Part shown: positions 58,201 through 64,000 of the stretch, piece by piece
How the letters are laid out: each line of letters starts with the position of its first letter
Numbering within the stretch: the first letter of the stretch is position 1
Source: Macrotis lagotis
Lineage: Eukaryota; Chordata; Mammalia; Peramelemorphia; Peramelidae
Reading direction: 5' to 3'
DNA: 64,000 bases
Assembly: GCF_037893015.1 (NCBI RefSeq)
Contig: NC_133661.1
Location: 242,274,583 to 242,338,582 of the forward strand
Notes under the pieces: model-generated
Told to the model about the DNA's origin: nothing
Database searches by the model: none
What the model saw: the letters and a program-made list of their open reading frames with translations, nothing else
Program-made: the position numbers and the translations under genes

Positions 58201-59376
58201 AGCATCAGTCATCAAAACTGTCTGGTATTGGCTAAGAAATAGAGTGGTGGATTAGTGTAATAGACTAGGTACAGGAAATGATTGTAGAAATCTGCTATTT
58301 GATAAACCCAAACAGTCCAGCTATTGGGATAAAAACTTTCTCTTTGATAAAAACTGTTGAGAAAATTGGAAGTTAGTATGGAAGAAACTTGGATCAGAGC
58401 AACAATTCATACCTTATACGAAGATAAGATCAAAATGGATGCAGGATCTAGACATAAAAAACCATATTATAAGCAAACTAGAAGATCAAGGAATAGTTTA
58501 CCTGTCAGATCTATGGAAAGGGAAGCAATTTATGACCAAGGAAGAGATGGAGAACACCATTAAAAATAAGCTAGATAATTTTGATTACATTAAATTAAAA
58601 AGCTTTTGCATAGACAAAAACCACTGTAACCAAGATCAAAAGAAATGTAGCAAATTGAGAAACAATTTTTACATCTAGTATTTCTGACAATGGACTCATC
58701 TCTAAAATATACAGAGAACTGAGTCAAATTTTTTTTAAAAAAGACAAGCCATTCCCCAATTGACAAATGGTCAAAGATATGCAAAGGCAATTTACAGATG
58801 AGGAAATCAAAGAAACCATTGTCATATGAAAAACTGCTCTAACTCACTCATTTTTAAAGAAATGAAAATTATAATATCTTCGATGTACCACCTCACACCT
58901 CTCATATTGGCCAATATGACCATAAAGGACAATGATCAGTGTTGGAAGGGATGTGGGAAATGTGGAACACTAATACATTGTTGGTAGAGCTGTGAACTCA
59001 TCCAACCTTTCTGGAGAGCAATTTGGAATTATGCCCAAAAGAAAACAAAAATGTTCACACCCTTTGATCCAGCAATACCACTACTGTTTCTAAACCCTGA
59101 AGAGATTATGAAAAAAGGGTAAAAACATCACCTGTACACAAATGTTCATAGCAGTTCTGTTTGTGGTGGCAAAGAAATGGAAACTGAGGAATTGTCCATC
59201 AATTGGGGAATGGCTTGAAAAACTGTGGTATATATATGGTGTGGAACACTATTGTTCTGTTAGAAACCTGGAGGGATAGGAATTCAGGGAAACCTGGAAG
59301 GATTTGCATGAACTGATGCTGAGCGAGATGAGCAGAACCAGAAGAACACTGTACATCCTAACAGCAACATGGGGTG
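55218..59376 (+). pseudogene. L1 ORF2 relic interrupted by an LTR
   Basis: Start MEGNKELVIIILNVNGMNSP. The endonuclease relics are QETQLKQRDTC, LLGDLNFLL, FFPAVHGTYTKIDHALGHK and SDNNAI. RT relics after the [17 protein letters not shown] near 56970, FPLRSGVKQGCPSSPLLFNI at 57516-57575, and [13 protein letters not shown] near 57660. The DLWKGKQFM region is at 58439-58678 and the cysteine region at about 58940-58990. It has many stops and shifts. Confidence 0.85.
56075..56498 (-). mobile_element. Solo LTR of an endogenous retrovirus-like element, inside L1 ORF2
   Basis: L1 ORF2 breaks after GGGATACACTTAA and resumes with GGTGGCTGTCAGGGGATATA. The inserted 424 bases read, on the minus strand, TGTGGGTACACAGG at the start and GCCACAACA at the end, the TG...CA form of LTRs. 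A minus-strand AATAAA signal lies near 56175. No internal coding region is present, so it is a solo LTR. The flanking duplication is no longer clear. The LTR is younger than the L1 that holds it. Confidence 0.65.
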
Positions 59377-59722
59377 ATGATCAACCTTAATGGACTTGTT
59401 CATACCAACAGGGCAACAATCAGGCACAATTTTGGATTATCTGTGATTGGAGAATGCCATCTGTATCCAGAGAAAGAATTGTGGAGTTTGAACAAAGACC
59501 AAAGATTTTCTATGTACCTTTAATTTAACAAAAAACTGTCTTATGATGTAATTCTGCTATATTTCATACTGTATGTTTTTTCCTTAAGGATATGATTTCT
59601 CTCCCATCACATTCAACTTAGATCAATGCATACTATGGGAATGATGTAAAGAGGGAAGCAAGATTGGGGGAAAAATTGTAAAACTCAAAACAAACAAAAT
59701 CTTTCTAAAATTTCAAAAAACA

Positions 59723-59845
59723 CAAAGAAAACAAATGACTTGCCTAGGGTCAGATAGCTAGTAAAGTCATAGTTCAAATTTGAACTTAAAAGTTTCCTTG
59801 ATTACAAGTCAGATATTCTACCCACTACACTGCCTAAACAATATG
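59723..59845 (-). repeat. MIR-type SINE, right half of the split copy
   Basis: AAATGACTTGCCTAGGGTCA, GATAGCTAGTAAAGTCATAG and TTCAAATTTGAACTTAAAAG, then TCTACCCACTACACTGCCTA, complete the MIR begun at 52781. Confidence 0.8.
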
Positions 59846-59914
59846 AAGAAAGGATAAGGAGTATGGATGTAGTACAGTAACACAAATTTTTAATGTGCTG
59901 TTTTTATAAAACAA

Positions 59915-60180
59915 ACATGCAGTACAATTAGTATCCCCATTTTATAGAAAGAAAATAGTGACTCAAAGAGTTTATAAGATCATGCATAGTTCCAGAATTG
60001 GGAAGTAACTCAGAGATGTTCTAATCTAATCCTCTTATTTTTAGAGATGAGTAAACTGAGGCCCTTCAAGGTTGAGTTATTCATATACTGGTAGTAAGTG
60101 GAAGAGCTGGGATTGAAATTCAGATCTCTGAGTTTAATGGAAAAGTTCAGTTTTCTTTACATTGCACTGTAGTTAGCAAG
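59915..60180 (-). repeat. Two reversed MIR-type fragments in a row
   Basis: 59930-60005: GTATCCCCATTTTATAGAAA and ACTCAAAGAG. 60008-60175: CAGAGATGTTCTAATCTAAT, GATGAGTAAACTGAGGCCC, AGAGCTGGGATTGAAATTCA and a TTTACATTGCACTG end. Confidence 0.7.
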
Positions 60181-60295
60181 TACTCAAGATAGTATTTGAA
60201 ATAAGTGTCCTTCTCTAAAATCCAATGTTCTATGGTCTAATCATCATTCCAAACTATTTTCCTTGGAATAAATTAAGAAGACTTAGAAGGACAAT

Positions 60296-60480
60296 GTTCA
60301 AATAAGAACAGTTAACTGAATGCTCTAATAAGTTGTATGTCCTTGAGTAAGCCACTTAAACATTTTAAATTACAATTTCCTCATTTTATATGAGATAATA
60401 TTTGCTATATCTCACCAGGTTGTTTATAAACTATAAAAATGTGTCTGATAATGATGGTTATTATTTGAAGTGTTACTATA
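60296..60480 (+). repeat. MIR-type SINE fragment
   Basis: GTCCTTGAGTAAGCCACTTA, AATTTCCTCATTTTATATGA and CTCACCAGGTTGTTTATAAA. Confidence 0.62.
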
Positions 60481-60689
60481 TGAAAGAAATAATAATCTTA
60501 CTCTGCATTATTCCAGTGAGCAGAATTAAGACTAATAGGTAGAATTTACGAAAATGAACCTTTCAAACAGTACAAAGAAAAACTTTCTAACAATGAGAGT
60601 TTTCCAACAATGGAATGGGCTTTCTCAGCAAGTGGAGAGCTATCTATTTCTGGGAATTAACCTGAAGCTGATCACCTAAAAGGGTGTTG

Positions 60690-61020
60690 TTACAGGAATT
60701 CCAACACTTAGGTCCTATACTTCCCAATCCTGATGATTTTTAAGGTCCTCCATTAACCAGCTCCACCTTACCTGTTCACTTTTCCCCCATTTCTTCCTAG
60801 GTTCATGTTCTTATTATGTCGGTTTCATTCCCACCTCATACAATCATGTGTTCTACTTAGTTGAAGTGGTTTCCCTCTCACACTCTCTAGTCACATCTGA
60901 TCTGTTTTTCAAGGTTGAAATCAGATTTCATTTCCCCCCATGAAGTCCTTTCTGGCAACTGCTACCCTTATTGATCTTTTTCTCCTCTGGATTCTAAAAG
61001 TTGAAGTTTGTGTTGCATAA
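60690..61020 (+). mobile_element. L2 LINE fragment
   Basis: AAGGTCCTCCATTAACCAGC, CCACCTTACCTGTTCAC and TTTTTCAAGGTTGAAATCAG, then ATGAAGTCCTTTCTGGCAAC, follow the L2 3' region. Confidence 0.68.
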
Positions 61021-61039
61021 ATTCATAGCATTTGATTTC

Positions 61040-61113
61040 ATATGCATATATATGTGTGTGTTTGTATACACACATACACACATACACACACACACACATA
61101 TATATGTATATAT
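61040..61113. repeat. TATG/TGTG then CACA/TATA near-palindromic simple repeat
   Basis: ATATGTGTGTGTTTGTATAC is followed by ACACACATACACACATAC and CATATATATGTATATATAG, so the two halves can pair. Confidence 0.92.
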
Positions 61114-61314
61114 AGATTTATAGTCATTTATCCTTCAGTATTTTTTTCATGAGAAGTAATATAGGTTAGTGTTGTGGTATCAAATTCAAATAGAAATAGC
61201 CCTTAATTAGTCCTGCAGACTGATTATTGATAGTTTTAAAATGTGTTATCTATTTTTGTTGTGTTTTATTTATTTTATTAACTACTTCTCAATTAAAATT
61301 TAACCTGTTTCAGA

Positions 61315-61327
61315 CTGCAGTGTGTTT
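61315..61327. repeat. SINE target-site duplication, left copy
   Basis: CTGCAGTGTGTTT; the right copy at 61491-61503 is CTGCACTGTGTTT (one difference). Confidence 0.85.
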
Positions 61328-61490
61328 TTTTTTTTTATTTAGGTCTTTTTTTTTTGGCAAGGCAAATGGGGTTAAGTGGCTTGCCCAAGGCCACACAGCT
61401 AGGTAATTATTAAGTGTCTGAGACTGGATTTGAACCCAGATACTCCTGACTCCAGGGCCGGTGCTTTATCCACTTCGCCACCTAGCCGCC
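61328..61490 (-). mobile_element. WSINE-type SINE, younger subtype
   Basis: It is complete in reverse: T-rich tail, GCAAGGCAAATGGGGTTAAG, GATTTGAACCC (B box reversed) and CGCCACCTAGCCGCC. It is very close to the apparent consensus of the other copies, so probably one of the youngest. Confidence 0.96.
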
Positions 61491-61507
61491 CTGCACTGTG
61501 TTTGATC

Positions 61508-61660
61508 TAGGAATAGTAGACTGGCCTTAGACTCAAGAAGATTTGAATTCACATTCTGCCTCTGACATATTCTATCTATGTGATCATGAACAAGTCAGTT
61601 TAAACTTGTAATCTTTAGAGTAACTCTTTAAGGTTCTTAATTTATAGGCAAGTCACTTAG
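61508..61660 (+). repeat. MIR-type SINE fragment
   Basis: ACTGGCCTTAGACTCAAGAA, GATTTGAATTCACATTCTGC and GATCATGAACAAGTCAGTTT. Confidence 0.65.
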
Positions 61661-61664
61661 TCTA

Positions 61665-62275
61665 CATTGGTACTGGGACTTCTGTAGGAACCAAAGGTTC
61701 GTATTAAAACTATGCATTGAGTACTTTAACATCATTCTCTGAGAATAAAAATTGTAGGGGGCATGAAAGAGGATGGAGAGATATGTTGCTAACAAGTAAT
61801 GCCATTCATGACATATTGAAGGAGTGAAATAAGAGATGCTTAGTACATATATAACTAGAAAAACAGTGGAGGCTGGTCATATAATGAGAACATGCCTAAA
61901 GTCGCATTGGTGTCAATTAAGATATCTCTAGGATACTGGGTAAATCTTCTATGGGGAATTTTCAGGGCAAGATTGATATAAATTATAAAGTAGGGAAATC
62001 ATGGGATTATTTATTTAGATCTAAGAAAAGAGGCAGATAGAAGTCCTTAATTTATCCATACAACTACTAAATATCTGAAGCAGGTTTTGAACTGTTTGTG
62101 TATTCCTGCTCACTTGTGTTACATGAATGAGTTGCATTCTACATTGTCAAATGGCATGGCCATTTTTATTCTTTTAAAATAAAAAGTATTGTTGGCAAAT
62201 CATGTTAATCTTGGGTGAAGCAGAAAATACACTAGAATCAAAAACCTGCCAAGACTTTACCAACATCCCTGTTAC
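61665..62275. other. No feature recognised
   Basis: AT-rich, unique looking. Confidence 0.4.
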
Positions 62276-62279
62276 TATT

Positions 62280-62855
62280 AAGGATAACACTGCCTTCCCA
62301 GTCATCTCACAAACTTGACTCCTCCTTCACTGTCACCTCCCTGCCTCCATTCAATCTTTTGCCAAAGATTGTCAATTATACCTCCATAACACAGCTTATG
62401 TGTCTCATTCTCTCTTCTGACATTATTACTCATTACCTCATGCCTATATTGCTTGCTTATTGGTCTCCCTGTCACAAATCTTTTCCCATTGCAGTTCATT
62501 CTCTTATAAGCTGTCAAATTGATCTTCCTAAAGCATAGATTTGACCATATCAGTCACCTATTCTACAATATTCATTTTCACTGACTGATCCTTCTTTCTC
62601 TCTGCATTCTGATTTTTTTGGCTTGCTTGAAATATGAGCTAAAATCTCTCTTATGAGAAGCCTTTCCTTGATCTTTCTCATTGCTAAAAGCTTTCTTCAA
62701 TTGATTCTCTAATTTATCTGGTATATTGTTTATTCACAGTTTTTTGCATGTTGTCTCAGTCTGAATTCCTTGAAAACAGGGATCACTGGAAGTGCCCCCC
62801 CCTTTGTTGCATGTCTATGCCTAATGCATAGTAGAATTTTAATAAATTCCCACTT
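62280..62855 (+). mobile_element. L2 LINE, 3' region
   Basis: TATTGCTTGCTTATTGGTCT, AAATTGATCTTCCTAAAGCA and TTTGACCATATCAGTCACCT, then AGAAGCCTTTCCTTGATC and the terminus TTGAAAACAGGGATCACTGG and TTTTAATAAATTCCCAC. This is the most continuous L2 3' end here. Confidence 0.82.
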
Positions 62856-62924
62856 ACTGACCAACACGAAAGTCAAAAAGTAAGGATTGTAATAGATATA
62901 TTTTAAAGTTATTAAGGCTCTTTC

Positions 62925-63275
62925 TGGGTCACAGTTTTAATCCATAAAATGAAAGGACTGGATCAAATGATTTCCAAGTTTTATACCAGATCTAATTTTT
63001 TTATACAACCCTTCAGAGAATCTTACTTCTCCTAAATATATTATAGGCCTTCTGTTGTTTGAAATTATGTTTTATGTTACTGTATCCCCTACAATACTTC
63101 ATTTAGTAATGAGCAGGCAGCAGGTGCTTAAGAAATATGGATTGTTTGCCTCAGACTCAAAAGACCTGAGACTATGTCCTGCCTCTTTCTGAAGCAACCA
63201 GACTATGTGACTCCAGTCAGGTCACTTATCCTCTCATTCTCCCTAGGCAATTCTCTAAGACTCTTAAGTTCATGA
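62925..63275 (+). repeat. Two MIR-type SINE fragments
   Basis: 62925-62995: GGGTCACAGTTTTAATCCAT, GGACTGGATCAAATGATTTC. 63148-63275: CCTCAGACTCAAAAGACCTG, TCCAGTCAGGTCACTTATCC. Confidence 0.6.
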
Positions 63276-63279
63276 TCTG

Positions 63280-63935
63280 CATTGGAAAAACAGTTTTCTC
63301 ATTGAGAGTTCTCTAAACCAGTGAAATCAGAAGGCTGGTAAAAAAGGAAAGGGGGAAAATACTGATTGATTATAATACTGGATATTTTTGTGAATGCAAT
63401 GTATATCTTTTGACTCTCCTTTAGCTACTTTATTCATTCTTACAAATATTTATTTTCATACTAAAGGCTTGTCACAGTTAATTTCATATTGTGTTGCCTT
63501 TCTCCTGTGAGATTTCATAAATGAATATAAATAGTATTTTGCAGGAAAAAGAACCTCATGGCAAAATTGAGGTTCCCTGCTGGGCAAATGCGTTAGACTT
63601 ACAGCTGTGGAAATGTGACAAAAAAAGGAAGGAAAATGAACTTGAGGATTGGTTCCATTACTCTGTTGGTTTTTCTCATTACAAATATACCACCTGACCC
63701 TGCATAGAAAGCAAAGAAGGGCTACGTGTTAGATTAGAGTTTACTATCTCTCCAAACAAACAAACAACAAACATGAGAAGAGATCAAGGAATGTCAGTTG
63801 TGATTCTACTCTAGAACTGGAAATTATATAGTTTTAGTTTTTTTCATATTCAAGCCAGCAAATATTTTATTAGCAGTAATCGTGCCTGCATGGACCAATA
63901 AAATTGCTACATATTGTGTCATTGTGTCAATAGGA
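63280..63935. other. No gene; possibly conserved segment
   Basis: 63540-63650 has a balanced composition (CCTCATGGCAAAATTGAGG forms a small inverted repeat at 63553-63571) unlike the AT-rich flanks. No repeat family recognised. Confidence 0.35.
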
Positions 63936-63937
63936 TA

Positions 63938-64000
<63 letters not shown>
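63936..64000. repeat. (TC)n microsatellite, runs off the window
   Basis: CTCTCT units with one TTT interruption. The right end lies outside the window. Confidence 0.98.

Larger units (their letters stand above)
52931..59722 (+). mobile_element. L1 LINE, near full length, decayed
   Basis: The 5' end ACTTCTGGCCAAGATGGC places it with the L1 at 36470. The 5' UTR runs to 53447, ORF1 53448 to about 54410, a purine-rich inter-ORF region at 54997-55125, ORF2 55218 to about 59376, and the 3' UTR with GATTGGGGGAAAAATTG to about 59722. A solo LTR interrupts ORF2. The flanks (AAGTAAATTG / AAACAAATG) look like a decayed target duplication within MIR sequence. It is older than the 36470 copy, as it has more stops. 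Confidence 0.92.

Overview
This window looks like intergenic or intronic DNA from a marsupial, most likely an Australian and possibly dasyurid species. The evidence is the repeat content. There are eleven copies of one tRNA-headed, A-tailed SINE of the WSINE type, marsupial-type L1 elements with ORF1 and ORF2 relics, MAR1-like SINEs with an RTE-style tail, old L2 and MIR copies, and an ORF1-only HAL1-like element. The family names come from memory and were not searched. I found no intact host gene. The only host-gene relic is a processed pseudogene of elongin B (ELOB) at about 2 kb on the minus strand.

Layout. 1-1.7 kb: 3' end of an L1. 2.0-2.35 kb: ELOB pseudogene. 2.75-3.4 kb: probable LTR relic. 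4.26-14.8 kb: one old plus-strand L1 cut into pieces by later insertions. These include a SINE at 5.1 kb, the 5' part of another L1 at 6.6-7.8 kb with an 11-base target duplication, an inverted cluster of RTE-like LINE pieces plus a related short repeat at 8.2-11.06 kb, SINEs at 11.7-12.6 kb, and a minus-strand L1 at 13.5-14.6 kb that itself carries a SINE. 14.9-27.9 kb: old MIR and L2 relics, one clean SINE, a second copy of the short repeat, simple repeats and long unassigned stretches.

27.9-34.55 kb: a long, decayed plus-strand L1 with an internal ORF2 deletion and two SINEs. 34.95-36.29 kb: a minus-strand L1 3' half. 36.47-43.42 kb: the youngest-looking and most complete L1, bounded by a 14-base target duplication. 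It has recognisable ORF1 and ORF2, an expanded 42-base repeat in the ORF1 coiled coil, and a SINE in ORF2. 43.4-49.8 kb: mostly unassigned sequence with TG/CA microsatellites and old L1/L2/MIR pieces. 49.9-52.68 kb: the HAL1-like element on the minus strand. 52.93-59.72 kb: another near-full-length L1, which split an old MIR in two and later received a solo LTR. 59.7-64 kb: MIR and L2 relics, one SINE with a clear target duplication, and a (TC)n run at the window end.

Nothing here looks like a new cellular system. The interest lies in retrotransposon structure: 5' ends that share a YY1-like motif, an ORF1 coiled-coil repeat that varies in copy number, a 3'-truncated L1 with a target duplication but no A tail, an ORF1-only element, and a short repeat that seems to share its tail with an RTE-like LINE. 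All coordinates and alignments were made by eye.
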